NCBI RefSeq assembly: GCF_030053395.1
Contig: NZ_JASGBH010000001.1
Coordinates: 372,001 to 436,000 of the forward strand
Length of the DNA stretch: 64,000 nucleotides
Reading direction: 5' to 3'
Source of the DNA: Limnohabitans lacus
GTDB lineage: Bacteria > Pseudomonadota > Gammaproteobacteria > Burkholderiales > Burkholderiaceae_C
The first letter of the stretch is position 1. The number at the start of each line of letters is the position of its first letter. The position numbers and the translations under genes are program-made. The notes below the pieces were generated by a model. It saw only the letters and a list, made by a program, of their open reading frames with translations, was not told the origin of the DNA and did no database searches. Shown one piece after another: positions 1 through 7,791 of this stretch.

Positions 1-339
1 ATGGACCTGGGCGCGGCGCGTTGCCGCTATGGCAAGTTCCTGCGCGTGGCCGTCAATGGCCGTGCGCCCGACATTGCGCGTTTGGTCAGAGAGTTCCCGG
101 CGCAACGCGAGCAAACCGAGCAGGGCGATCTGGTCCGCGGCTTGCCGGTGCGCCTGAAGCTCGAGCGTCGCGACGGCGAAGTCGGCGCCCGTGCCGAACT
201 GGCGCTGGGCGAGCAAGCCCGTTTCTTCCCGTCCGATGCGGCACTGGCCAGCTGGATGGCGCAGGCCGATCAGGGGCAAGCGGTCATTGTGTACGAGGAC
301 AACAACCCCATACTGACGCTGCGGACAGTGTCGCAGTAA
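1..339 (+). CDS. C-terminal part of an unidentified protein (partial)
   Basis: An open frame of 112 codons runs from the first base of the window to a TAA at 337. The ATG at base 1 is probably internal, because no upstream sequence or ribosome binding site is available. I do not recognise the family. The visible part is arginine- and glutamate-rich early on, followed by a more hydrophobic stretch ending near VIVYEDNNPILTL, and has no signal peptide or membrane segment. It is convergent with tolA, 72 bases apart, with two hairpins between them. High GC at third codon positions supports real coding. The function is unknown. Confidence 0.55.
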   Translation: MDLGAARCRYGKFLRVAVNGRAPDIARLVREFPAQREQTEQGDLVRGLPVRLKLERRDGEVGARAELALGEQARFFPSDAALASWMAQADQGQAVIVYEDNNPILTLRTVSQ

Positions 340-365
340 GGCTTTTGGGAATCCTCTACCGAGGG

Positions 366-401
366 GCCCTGAGGCATCAGGGCGTGGGGCTTTCGAAGCC
401 C
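366..401. terminator. Paired hairpins between convergent genes
   Basis: Two stem-loops lie back to back: GCCCTGA/TCAGGGC with loop GGCA (366-383) and GGGCTT/AAGCCC with a 3-base loop (387-401). They sit between the partial gene on the plus strand and the end of tolA on the minus strand. Neither is followed by a clear T-run, so intrinsic termination is only suggested. The segment GCGTGGGGCTTTC recurs at about 2588-2600 beside another GC-rich hairpin. Confidence 0.4.
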
Positions 402-411
402 TGTGCGTGGG

Positions 412-1371
412 TCAGTCCTGCGGCCTGAAACCCAACACAATGACGGACGGCACGCGGCCATCGGTGTCTTTGGGGAACACTTCAGTCTTGTCGATCGCGC
501 GCAGCACGGCGTCGTCCCAGGCGCGGTTGCCGCTGGACTGCACGATGCGTCGGCTGAGGATGGTGCCGTCGGGGCTGACTTTGACTTCGACTTCGGCCCG
601 TGGATTGCCCACCACATCGCCGGGGTAGGTGATGTTGGGTTTGATGCGGCCCACCAAGCGACCCGCATAACTGGACGAGGGGCCCGCTGACTTGAGGGCG
701 CTGCCCGTGGCGTTTTCGCCGCCCGAAGCCCCGGCCAGGCCTTGCATGCGTTTGAGGTTTTCACTGCGCAGTGCGTCCATGCGGGCAGCATCGGCTTTGG
801 CCTCTGCCGCTTTTTTGGCTTCTGCTTTTTCGGCGGCCTTTTTCTTTTCAAGCTCTTTGTCGGCCTTTTCTTTGGCCAGCTTGTCCTTCTCGGCTTTTTC
901 CTTGGCGGCTTTTTCTTCTTTCTCGCGCTCTTTGCGCTTGAGCTCGGCCTTGTCTTTTTCGGCTCTCTCTTTTTCGAGCTTCTCGGCTTCTTTTTTCTTC
1001 TCGAGCTGCTTTTTCTTTTCCAGCGCAATTTGCGCATCGCGCTGCTCGATCCGTGGATCGGGGGCAGGGGGCGCGGGCTTGGCTTTGGGTTCTGGCTTGG
1101 GCTCGGGTTTTGGAGGTTCAGGTTCGGGCTGAGGTGCAGGTGGCGGCTCTTGCAGGCGGGGCGCAGCGGCCTGCGGTGTGGCGGACCATAACTCGGCTTC
1201 GGCCTGCACGGTCTGAGGCTGGGTGCGCCACTGGGTGGCCAGCGTCAACGCCAAGAACAACACCGCATGCGCCACGATGGCGATCAGCAAGGAGCCTTGC
1301 CGTCCCTCGGGTGCGGGCGGCGCAAACTCCAGATGCGGTGCGGGGCGTGGACTCACAGCCGAATTCCTCAT
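412..1371 (-). CDS. tolA: TolA, cell envelope integrity protein
   Basis: TolA links the TolQR proton-driven motor in the inner membrane to TolB/Pal at the outer membrane and helps outer-membrane constriction during division. The 319-residue protein has the expected three parts. There is one N-terminal membrane anchor (about residues 28-45), a long Pro- then Lys/Glu/Ala-rich helical arm (about 70-215), and a C-terminal globular TonB/TolA-like domain (about 230-319, with the segment GRIKPNITYPGD). I chose the ATG at 1371 (MRNSAVS), 7 bases after the tolR stop, because upstream codons overlap tolR. It is the last gene of the minus-strand operon. The usual next genes, tolB and pal, do not follow; a convergent gene does. 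Confidence 0.93.
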   Translation of the reverse strand: MRNSAVSPRPAPHLEFAPPAPEGRQGSLLIAIVAHAVLFLALTLATQWRTQPQTVQAEAELWSATPQAAAPRLQEPPPAPQPEPEPPKPEPKPEPKAKPAPPAPDPRIEQRDAQIALEKKKQLEKKKEAEKLEKERAEKDKAELKRKEREKEEKAAKEKAEKDKLAKEKADKELEKKKAAEKAEAKKAAEAKADAARMDALRSENLKRMQGLAGASGGENATGSALKSAGPSSSYAGRLVGRIKPNITYPGDVVGNPRAEVEVKVSPDGTILSRRIVQSSGNRAWDDAVLRAIDKTEVFPKDTDGRVPSVIVLGFRPQD

Positions 1372-1378
1372 GCGGTGC

Positions 1379-1798
1379 TCAGGGCGCCAATTGCACCGAC
1401 AAGCCCACGCGGGCAACACCTGCGCGTTGCAGGCTGTCCATGACCTTGACCACGGTTTCGTATTTCACGGTGCGGTCGGCGCTGATGACCACGGCGGTGT
1501 TGTCGCTCGGGCCGATGGCGGTTTTCACGCTGGCCGCCACATTGGCCAGACTGGCCGTGATGGTCTTGCCCTCGATGACCAACTCCAGCTGTTCGTCTTT
1601 TTGGATCACGACTTGGATGACCTTGTCGGGTTGTTTGGCGGCTTTGCCCACGCTGGGCAAGTCCACCATGCTGGGCGTGATCATGGGGGCGGTGACCATG
1701 AAGATGATCAGCAGCACCAACATCACGTCGATGAAGGGCACCATGTTGATTTCAGCGATGGTGCGGCGACCGCGACCCCGGGATGAAACGGCGGGCAT
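1379..1798 (-). CDS. tolR: TolR, ExbD/TolR-family motor subunit
   Basis: TolR is the small inner-membrane partner of TolQ that couples proton flow to TolA movement. The protein has 139 residues, a short basic cytoplasmic N-terminus (RGRGRR), and one membrane helix starting with EINMVPFIDVMLVLLIIFMV. Asp24 in that helix matches the proton-path aspartate of the family. A periplasmic ExbD/TolR domain follows (about 60-139). The start at 1798 is preceded by GAAGGAAGC, a good ribosome binding site; the frame is open further upstream but that part overlaps tolQ. It lies 10 bases after tolQ and 7 before tolA, so the three are translated from one message. Confidence 0.95.
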   Translation of the reverse strand: MPAVSSRGRGRRTIAEINMVPFIDVMLVLLIIFMVTAPMITPSMVDLPSVGKAAKQPDKVIQVVIQKDEQLELVIEGKTITASLANVAASVKTAIGPSDNTAVVISADRTVKYETVVKVMDSLQRAGVARVGLSVQLAP

Positions 1799-1808
1799 GC
1801 TGCTTCCT

Positions 1809-2513
1809 TCAGTGGCCAGAAGCCGAGTTGCTGCCACCGGCCGAGCCCAGGCTGCGCTGCAGGATGTTGGAGAACTCTTCGATGAACGTTTCCATCTTGA
1901 TGGCGATGCGGTCCACGTCGTGCGAGAAACGGTTGTAAGCCAGCACAGCTGGAATGGCCGCAAACAGGCCAATGGCGGTGGCCACCAAGGCTTCGGCAAT
2001 GCCAGGGGCCACGGTGGCCAGCGTCACTTGCTGCAGGCTGGCCAAGCCGGTGAAGGCGTGCATGATGCCCCACACCGTGCCGAACAAGCCCACATAGGGC
2101 GAGATCGAGCCGACCGAAGCGAGGAAGGCCAACTGGGCTTCGGCCACATCCATCTCACGCTGGAAACTGGCGCGCATGGCGCGGCGTGCGCCGTCGAGCA
2201 AGGTGCCGGCATCGCTGATGCGGCGCTCGCGCAGTTTTTGGTATTCGCGCATGCCGCTGGCAAAAATGCGCTCCATGGGGCCCGACATCTTGGCGTTCTG
2301 CGTGGCGGCGTTGAACAACTCGTTCAGGCTGGTGCCCGACCAGAACACGCGCTCAAATTCTTCGTTGAGGTTCTTGATGCGTTTGATCGCCGAGAGCTTG
2401 CGCACAATGGCCGCCCAGCTGGTGACCGAGATGGCCAGCAAAATGCCGACCACCAGTTGCACCACGAAGCTGGCGTGCAGCAACAAGGAAACGATGGACA
2501 TGTCTTGGTTCAT
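1809..2513 (-). CDS. tolQ: TolQ, MotA/TolQ/ExbB proton channel family
   Basis: TolQ forms the proton-conducting ring of the Tol motor with TolR. The 234-residue protein has three membrane helices: about residues 9-35, 128-155 (within LAFLASVGSISPYVGLFGTV) and 170-193. A large cytoplasmic loop rich in charged residues separates the first two, as expected for MotA/TolQ/ExbB proteins. The start at 2513 (MNQDMSIVS) has GGGAGA upstream; a second ATG four codons later is also possible. It follows ybgC after an 85-base gap that contains a GC-rich hairpin element, so TolQRA expression could be partly uncoupled from the upstream genes. Confidence 0.95.
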   Translation of the reverse strand: MNQDMSIVSLLLHASFVVQLVVGILLAISVTSWAAIVRKLSAIKRIKNLNEEFERVFWSGTSLNELFNAATQNAKMSGPMERIFASGMREYQKLRERRISDAGTLLDGARRAMRASFQREMDVAEAQLAFLASVGSISPYVGLFGTVWGIMHAFTGLASLQQVTLATVAPGIAEALVATAIGLFAAIPAVLAYNRFSHDVDRIAIKMETFIEEFSNILQRSLGSAGGSNSASGH

Positions 2514-2529
2514 TGGAGGTCTCCCGATG

Positions 2530-2600
2530 GGCCGCCCCAAGGGCGACCTGTGCCCCCTCGGGGGGCAGCGATTACACAAAGTGATGAGCGTGGGGCTTTC
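2530..2600. repeat. GC-rich double-hairpin intergenic element
   Basis: Between ybgC and tolQ are two adjacent stem-loops: CGCCC/GGGCG with loop CAA (2533-2545), and TGCCCCC/GGGGGCA with loop TCG (2551-2567). They are followed by a segment ending GCGTGGGGCTTTC that also occurs at 384-394 near tolA. From memory, CCCCCTCGGGGGG-type hairpins are scattered between genes in Comamonadaceae chromosomes. This looks like one copy of such a dispersed, REP-like element. Whether it affects mRNA processing or termination cannot be told from the sequence. Confidence 0.5.
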
Positions 2601-3012
2601 ATTTCAAAGCTTCCAGAACGGTGGCCGGAATGCGGCCCGGTTTCAAAGTTTGGCTGTCCACCCAGCCGATGCGAATGGTGCCTTCGGCCAGCAAACGGTC
2701 GGTTTGGCCGGGGCTGTGCAGGTAAGCGCGTTGGGCAATGGTCAGGCTGACCCGACCGGCCTCTTGCAGCTCGGCGGTCACCCGCAAAGTATCGTCCAAG
2801 CGGGCTGGGGAATGGTACTTGACAGCGGTTTCGCTCACCACGAACATGCCGCCCGATGCGTCGCGCAACACCTGCTGGCCAAAACCCAGGCTGCGCAGCC
2901 ATTCGGTGCGGGCGCGTTCAAAGAACTTCAGGTAGTTGGCATAGAACACGATGCCACCGGCGTCGGTGTCTTCCCAATAAATGCGGATGGGGAATTCAAA
3001 AGGCGTGTTCAT
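2599..3012 (-). CDS. ybgC: YbgC, tol-pal-associated acyl-CoA thioesterase
   Basis: This is a hotdog-fold thioesterase of the 4-hydroxybenzoyl-CoA thioesterase family that commonly heads tol-pal operons and hydrolyses short acyl-CoA or acyl-ACP thioesters. The 137-residue protein opens with IRIYWEDTDAGGIVFYANY. Asp17 in the EDTDxGG motif is the family's catalytic aspartate. The start at 3012 overlaps the preceding aminotransferase stop as ATGA, indicating translational coupling. It lies directly upstream of tolQ, as in many proteobacteria. The link to membrane phospholipid synthesis is known for the family and not visible here. Confidence 0.92.
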   Translation of the reverse strand: MNTPFEFPIRIYWEDTDAGGIVFYANYLKFFERARTEWLRSLGFGQQVLRDASGGMFVVSETAVKYHSPARLDDTLRVTAELQEAGRVSLTIAQRAYLHSPGQTDRLLAEGTIRIGWVDSQTLKPGRIPATVLEALK

Positions 3013-4196
3013 GGGTGCAACCAAGCTTTCAGGCGCGCAATGGCCGTTTGCAATTCGGTCATCGAGTTGGCCGTAGAAAACCGCACGAAGCGCGCAGTCT
3101 GGTCGGTGCCAAAGTCGCGGCCGGGTGTGATGGCCACATGGGCATGTTCCAGCGCGGCAAAGGCAAAGTCCCAACTGTCCTTGAGGCCCAGTTTTTGGCA
3201 GGCGGATGTGCAGTCGGCCCAAGCGTAAAAAGCGCCGTCGGGGGCCACGGGCACCGTCAGGCCCAGCGCGTTCAGGGCAGGGATGAAGTAGTCACGCCGG
3301 GCCTTGAACTCGGTACGGCGGCGCTCGTATTCGGCCAGGCTCGCGGGCTCAAAGCAGGCCAGGGCCGCTTGTTGGGCCACGGTGCTGGCACAAATGAACA
3401 GGTTTTGCGCCAAGCGTTCGAGCACCGGCACCAGTGCCTCTGGCACCACCAACCAGCCCAGACGCCAACCGGTCATGTTGAAGTATTTGCTGAAGCTGTT
3501 GATGCTGACGATGTCTTCGCCCAGCGCCAAAGCGCTGTGACCAAACTGTTCATCGTGGCTCAGGCCCAGGTAAATCTCGTCGATCAGGGTGATGCCACCG
3601 CGTGCCTGCACCACCTCGTGGATGCGGCGCAATTCGGCCGGATCGATGGACGTGCCCGTGGGGTTGGAGGGTGAGGCCAGCAAGACGCCGCGAGTGTGCG
3701 GCCCCCAGGCGGCGGCGACTTTGTCGGCGCTGAGCTGAAAGCGCTCATCGGCCGTGGTGGGGATCAACTTGGCCACGCCTTCTGCTGCACTCACAAAGTG
3801 GCGGTTGCAAGGGTAGCTTGGGTCGGGCATCAGGATTTCATCGCCGCGATCGATCAGGGCAAGGCAGGCCAGTTGCAAAGCGGCCGATGCGCCTGCGGTG
3901 ATGACGATGCGCTTGGCCGGCACTTGAACGCCAAAGCGCGTGCCATACCAGTCGCTGATGGCCTGGAGCAAAGGCTCCAGGCCCAAAGCCGGGGTGTATT
4001 GGGTCTGGCCGGCATCGATGGCCGCTTGCGCCGCCGCCTGAACCAAAGGCGGTGCGGTGAAGTCAGGCTCGCCAATGTTGAGGAACACGACCGGTCGGTC
4101 GGTGTGGGCCACTTCACGGGCTTTTTGCGAGGCGGCCTTGGCCACCTCCATCACGTAAAACGGCTCGATCCGCTCGGCGCGTTGAGAGATGCGCAT
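3009..4196 (-). CDS. PLP-dependent class I/II aminotransferase
   Basis: This is a fold-type I aminotransferase of 395 residues, close in character to aspartate/aromatic or AlaC-like transaminases. Visible hallmarks are SPSNPTG around Asn178, LIDEIY with Asp206, which contacts the PLP ring nitrogen, and SFSKYFNMTGWRLGW with the Schiff-base Lys237. Near the C-terminus is the RFVRFS region that normally binds the substrate carboxylate. The amino donor and acceptor cannot be assigned from sequence. It lies 15 bases after nusB and overlaps ybgC by 4 bases, so it is part of the rib-nusB-tol run, although its function is unrelated to either end. Confidence 0.9.
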   Translation of the reverse strand: MRISQRAERIEPFYVMEVAKAASQKAREVAHTDRPVVFLNIGEPDFTAPPLVQAAAQAAIDAGQTQYTPALGLEPLLQAISDWYGTRFGVQVPAKRIVITAGASAALQLACLALIDRGDEILMPDPSYPCNRHFVSAAEGVAKLIPTTADERFQLSADKVAAAWGPHTRGVLLASPSNPTGTSIDPAELRRIHEVVQARGGITLIDEIYLGLSHDEQFGHSALALGEDIVSINSFSKYFNMTGWRLGWLVVPEALVPVLERLAQNLFICASTVAQQAALACFEPASLAEYERRRTEFKARRDYFIPALNALGLTVPVAPDGAFYAWADCTSACQKLGLKDSWDFAFAALEHAHVAITPGRDFGTDQTARFVRFSTANSMTELQTAIARLKAWLHP

Positions 4197-4211
4197 GTTC
4201 AGCGGGTGGCC

Positions 4212-4715
4212 TTACTTGATGCGACCGGCTTGGCGGTCGGCTTGCACTTCGGCAGCACGCAGCTCGGGGGCCAAGCCGCCCAGCACCGCGTTGACGTATT
4301 TGTGGCCGTCGGTGCCGCCAAAGTCTTTGGCCAACTCGATGCACTCGTTGAGCACCACGCGCCAAGGCACGTCCAGGCAATGCTGCAGCTCGTAAACGCC
4401 GATCCACATCACGGCGTGCTCCACCGGTGAGATCTCGGCAAAGCTGCGGTCCAGTTTGGGGCCGATCAGGGCGTCCAGGGCTTGGGCTTGTTCGGTGCAG
4501 CCGTAGAGCAGGGCGTCGTAGTGGGCCGAGTCGGCTTTGTGAAAGCCCGACAGGTCACGCGTGAACACATCGATGTCAGACGCTTCGTTGCGGCCCACGA
4601 TGTGCTGGTACAGCGCCTGCAGCGCGAATTCACGCGAGCGGCTGCGGGCGGGCTTGGCCGAGGACTTTCGGGTGCCTGCGGCTGCGGGGGTCTGGGGGGC
4701 GGTCTGATCGTTCAT
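4212..4715 (-). CDS. nusB: NusB, transcription antitermination factor
   Basis: NusB pairs with ribosomal protein S10 (NusE) on boxA RNA and promotes antitermination of rRNA operons. The protein has 167 residues: a basic, low-complexity N-terminal extension of about 25 residues and then the helical NusB fold starting at [11 protein letters not shown]. The C-terminal part contains the conserved helices [14 protein letters not shown] and the segment [26 protein letters not shown]. Its ATG overlaps the ribH stop by one base (TGATG). The ribH-nusB pairing is very common in proteobacteria and supports the call. Confidence 0.96.
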   Translation of the reverse strand: MNDQTAPQTPAAAGTRKSSAKPARSRSREFALQALYQHIVGRNEASDIDVFTRDLSGFHKADSAHYDALLYGCTEQAQALDALIGPKLDRSFAEISPVEHAVMWIGVYELQHCLDVPWRVVLNECIELAKDFGGTDGHKYVNAVLGGLAPELRAAEVQADRQAGRIK

Positions 4716-5212
4716 CAGGCGGTCTCTTCGTCGTCAAGTTCTTCGGCCAAGTCGGCCGAGAGGTCTTCCATCAGGCAAGCCATCTCGACGGCCACGCGGG
4801 CAGCGTCGCGGCCTTTTTCGGTTTGACGGGCCACGGCTTGCTCGAGGTTCTCGGTGGTCAAGATCGCGTTGGCGATCGGCAAGTTGTAGTCCAGTGCGAT
4901 GCGGCTCACGCCTGCGCCCGACTCGTTGGCCACCAATTCAAAGTGGTAGGTCTCGCCACGGATGATGCAGCCCAAGGCAATCAGCGCATCGTATTCGGCA
5001 CGCTCGGCCATGGCTTGCAGGGCAATCGGCACTTCCAGGGCGCCGGGCACCATGACGTGGTCGATGTTGGACACGCCCAGGGCTTCGAGTTCCTGGATGC
5101 AGGCTGCCGCCAAGGCATTGGTGATGTCTTCGTTGAAGCGCGCTTGGACGATGCCAATGTGCAGGAATTGACCGTCGAGTTCTTGTTCTTGACCTTTGTT
5201 CGCGTCGAGCAT
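4715..5212 (-). CDS. ribH: 6,7-dimethyl-8-ribityllumazine synthase
   Basis: This enzyme condenses 3,4-dihydroxy-2-butanone 4-phosphate with 5-amino-6-ribitylaminouracil, the penultimate step of riboflavin synthesis. The protein has 165 residues. Family landmarks are GIVQARFN near the N-terminus, [12 protein letters not shown] in the middle, and [17 protein letters not shown], which carries the catalytic-site histidine. A short acidic tail ([12 protein letters not shown]) extends past the usual end. The start at 5212 (MLDANKG) lies 2 bases after the ribBA stop. Its neighbours ribE, ribBA and nusB form the classic riboflavin operon. Confidence 0.97.
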   Translation of the reverse strand: MLDANKGQEQELDGQFLHIGIVQARFNEDITNALAAACIQELEALGVSNIDHVMVPGALEVPIALQAMAERAEYDALIALGCIIRGETYHFELVANESGAGVSRIALDYNLPIANAILTTENLEQAVARQTEKGRDAARVAVEMACLMEDLSADLAEELDDEETA

Positions 5213-5214
5213 GT

Positions 5215-6342
5215 TTATTCCTTGGGGATGTAGCCGGTGATTTCGAGGCCGTAGCCGGTCATGCTGGGCATGCGGCGGGGTTGGCCCATGAGTTTCATTT
5301 TGTGCACGCCGCATTCACGCAGAATTTGAGCGCCCACGCCGTAGGTGCGCAGGTCCATCTTGCCGCGCTCGGGCGCTTGTGCAGAGCGGGCACGCCCTTC
5401 AAATTGGGCCAGCAACTGGTCGGCCGATTCGCCGCAGTTGAGCAGCACGGCCACGCCACAGCCTTGGGCGTTGAGGTACTGCAAGCTGGTGTCCAGGCTC
5501 CAAGAGTGCATGGACCGGTTGATTTCCAGCGCGTCGAGCACCGACAGGGGCTCGTGCACACGCACAGGCACTTCGGTGGCGGCCGACCACTGGCCTTTGA
5601 CCAGCGCCAGGTGCACGGTTTGGCTGGGTTGGTCGCGAAAGGCGTGGGCCGTGAATTCGCCGTGTGCGGTGTGCAAGGTTCGGCTGCCGATACGCTCGAC
5701 CAGAGATTCGTTGCGGCTGCGGTATTCGATCAGGTCGGCAATGGTGCCGATCTTGAGGCCGTGCTCGGCGGCGAAGATTTGCAAATCGGGCAGACGGGCC
5801 ATGGTGCCGTCGTCTTTCATGATCTCGCAGATCACAGAAGAGGGGGAGCAACCGGCCATGGCGGCCAAATCGCAACCGGCTTCGGTGTGGCCTGCGCGCA
5901 TGAGCACGCCACCGTCCACGGCTTGCAGCGGGAAGATGTGACCTGGCTGCACCAGGTCGGTGGGCTGGCTGGACTTGGCCACCGCCACTTGCACGGTCTT
6001 GGCGCGGTCAGCGGCCGAGATGCCGGTGGTCACGCCTTCAGCGGCTTCAATCGACACGGTAAACGCCGTGCTGTAAACGGTGCCGTTGCGGGCTGCCATG
6101 GGCGGGAGCTTCAGGAACTCGCAACGCTCGCGGGTGAGCGTCAGGCAAATCAGGCCTCGGCCAAAGCGGGCCATGAAGTTGATGGCTTCGGGCGTGACGT
6201 GGTCAGAGGCCAGCACCAGATCGCCTTCGTTTTCGCGGTCTTCTTCGTCAACCAAGATCACGATGCGACCAGCCTTCATTTCGGCCACGATCTCTTCGAC
6301 GGGCGAGATCGCCACGGGTTTCAGTTGCTCTGGGGCGTTCAT
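5215..6342 (-). CDS. ribBA: RibBA/RibBX: 3,4-DHBP synthase with degenerate GTP cyclohydrolase II-like domain
   Basis: The N-terminal half (about residues 10-210) is 3,4-dihydroxy-2-butanone 4-phosphate synthase. It shows [16 protein letters not shown], which binds ribulose 5-phosphate and metal, and [10 protein letters not shown]. The C-terminal half (about 215-375) resembles GTP cyclohydrolase II, but the segment where active enzymes carry three zinc-binding cysteines reads [20 protein letters not shown] and has none. The second activity is therefore probably lost, as in RibBX hybrids described in some proteobacteria. A true ribA would then lie elsewhere. It overlaps ribE by 4 bases and ends 2 bases before ribH. 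Its 375 residues are typical of bifunctional RibBA. Confidence 0.93.
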   Translation of the reverse strand: MNAPEQLKPVAISPVEEIVAEMKAGRIVILVDEEDRENEGDLVLASDHVTPEAINFMARFGRGLICLTLTRERCEFLKLPPMAARNGTVYSTAFTVSIEAAEGVTTGISAADRAKTVQVAVAKSSQPTDLVQPGHIFPLQAVDGGVLMRAGHTEAGCDLAAMAGCSPSSVICEIMKDDGTMARLPDLQIFAAEHGLKIGTIADLIEYRSRNESLVERIGSRTLHTAHGEFTAHAFRDQPSQTVHLALVKGQWSAATEVPVRVHEPLSVLDALEINRSMHSWSLDTSLQYLNAQGCGVAVLLNCGESADQLLAQFEGRARSAQAPERGKMDLRTYGVGAQILRECGVHKMKLMGQPRRMPSMTGYGLEITGYIPKE

Positions 6343-6977
6343 GAAGGGTCTTTCTGGATCAGGCCAGCGCTGAGCATGCGTTCAACGTAGCGGGCGACGG
6401 TGTCGATTTCGAGGTTGACAGGGCAGCCAGCAGACAAGCTGCCCAGCGCCGTGTTGTCCACGGTGTGGGGGATGAGGTTGATGCTGATCTCGCAGCCATC
6501 GGCCAGATCGGTCACGCGGTTGACCGTGAGGCTCACACCATTGACCGTGATCGAGCCTTTGTAAGCCAGGTATTTGGCCAAGGCATGGGGCGCCAGAATG
6601 CGCAACTCCCAGCTTTCGCCGATCTGGGCAAAGTGGCTGATGTGGCCCACGCCATCGACGTGACCGGACACGATGTGCCCACCCAGTCGGTCGTGGGCGC
6701 GCAGCGCTTTTTCGAGGTTGATGGGGCCTTCTTTGTCCAAGCCGCTGGTTTTATCCAACGATTCGGCCGAGATGTCGATCGTGAATTGACGGCTCTCGGG
6801 GCTGAAGGTGGTGACGGTCATGCAAGCGCCGTTGAGGGCGATGCTGTCGCCCAAGCCCACATCGTCAAGGTACCCGGCGGGGGCCTCGATGGTGAGGCGC
6901 TTGCCATGGAGTAAAGAGCGACCCAGGTCGTGAATGGCGACGATTCGCCCCACGCCGGTGATGATTCCGGTAAACAT
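6339..6977 (-). CDS. ribE: Riboflavin synthase, alpha subunit
   Basis: Riboflavin synthase dismutates two molecules of 6,7-dimethyl-8-ribityllumazine into riboflavin and the ribitylaminouracil precursor. The 212-residue protein shows the two tandem lumazine-binding barrels: the first begins [10 protein letters not shown] and contains [13 protein letters not shown], and the second contains [13 protein letters not shown]. The [11 protein letters not shown] segment links them. It is the first gene of the long minus-strand operon, and its promoter should lie in 6978-7150. I looked for an FMN riboswitch core there and did not find one. The gene is also called ribC in Escherichia coli. Confidence 0.97.
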   Translation of the reverse strand: MFTGIITGVGRIVAIHDLGRSLLHGKRLTIEAPAGYLDDVGLGDSIALNGACMTVTTFSPESRQFTIDISAESLDKTSGLDKEGPINLEKALRAHDRLGGHIVSGHVDGVGHISHFAQIGESWELRILAPHALAKYLAYKGSITVNGVSLTVNRVTDLADGCEISINLIPHTVDNTALGSLSAGCPVNLEIDTVARYVERMLSAGLIQKDPS

Positions 6978-7164
6978 TCATCTATTTTCGCAGGGATTGC
7001 GGCTGAATCGGACCGGCAGACAATAAAAACCCCTGAAGAGGCGAAGTGGGCATCGAATCTTCCAGTTTTATCAGGGTAAACAGAGTTCTGAGTGACCCGT
7101 GGGCTGCCTAAAATCTGTTGCAGTGCAGCATGTTTGCTGTTAATTGTGATTTTTGGAATCCTTT
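6978..7164. other. Divergent ribE/phaR intergenic region
   Basis: These 187 bases lie between the divergently read ribE and phaR and must hold both promoters. No sigma-70 consensus pair stands out and no FMN riboswitch core is seen. CCCTGA near 7032 and TCAGGG near 7072 could pair across a loop of about 35 bases, but the stem is short. Nothing here is called with confidence. Confidence 0.4.
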
Positions 7165-7734
7165 GTGCCCAAGTCCACCACTCCCAACGATTCCCCCGAT
7201 GCAACTGCAGACGCATCGGTCGAGGTGCGCACGATCAAGAAGTACCCCAATCGGCGTTTGTACGACACACAAGCGTCGGCCTATGTGACCTTGGCGGAGG
7301 TGAAAAAGCTGGTCATGAACGGCGCTGCCATGGTGGTGCGTGATGCCAAAACCGGCGAAGACCTCACGCGCTCCATCTTGTTGCAAATCATTTTGGAAGA
7401 AGAGTCGGCTGGCGTGCCCATGTTCAGCGAGGCGGTGCTGTCCAACATCATCCGTTTTTATGGCCACACCATGCAGGGTTACATGGGGTCTTATTTGGAG
7501 AACCATGTGCAGTCTTTCATGGACTGGCAATCCAAGTTGGGCGCCAACCCCCAGGCCTTGAGTCCTGAGGTTTGGGCGCAATTCATGCAGTGGCAAAACC
7601 CGCTGATGCAAAACATGTTTTCAGGTTTGGCCAATCCTTCACAGAACGTGATGGCCCAAATGCAGGAGCAAATGCAAAAACAGATCCAGAAAAACGCCGA
7701 GCAGATGCTGGGGGTCCTGGGTTTGAGGACTTGA
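7165..7734 (+). CDS. phaR: PhaR, polyhydroxyalkanoate synthesis repressor
   Basis: PhaR represses phasin and PHA genes and is released when it binds PHA granules. The signature IKKYPNRRLYDTQASAYVTL (the PHB/PHA accumulation regulator DNA-binding domain) is near the N-terminus. A second domain with LSNIIRFYGHTMQGYMG follows, then a Met/Gln-rich C-terminal tail (QMQEQMQKQIQKNAEQM) suited to granule or hydrophobic binding. I prefer the GTG at 7165, because TTGGAATCC gives a GGA 6 bases upstream; a TTG at 7153 in the same frame would add four residues. The protein has 189 residues from GTG. Its presence suggests the organism stores PHA. Confidence 0.93.
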   Translation: MPKSTTPNDSPDATADASVEVRTIKKYPNRRLYDTQASAYVTLAEVKKLVMNGAAMVVRDAKTGEDLTRSILLQIILEEESAGVPMFSEAVLSNIIRFYGHTMQGYMGSYLENHVQSFMDWQSKLGANPQALSPEVWAQFMQWQNPLMQNMFSGLANPSQNVMAQMQEQMQKQIQKNAEQMLGVLGLRT

Positions 7735-7791
7735 TCGAGACAACATGGCCTTTTGTCACAACGCAGACGTTTTTGCGGGGACAATGGGGGC

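Noticed and set aside
692-1191. Phe/Leu/Gly-rich plus-strand open frames opposite tolA
   Set aside because: They are the complement of the Lys/Glu/Ala-rich TolA arm, and the hydrophobic look is an artefact.
6978-7164. Possible FMN riboswitch before the rib operon
   Set aside because: None of the conserved RFN core segments could be found on the minus strand.
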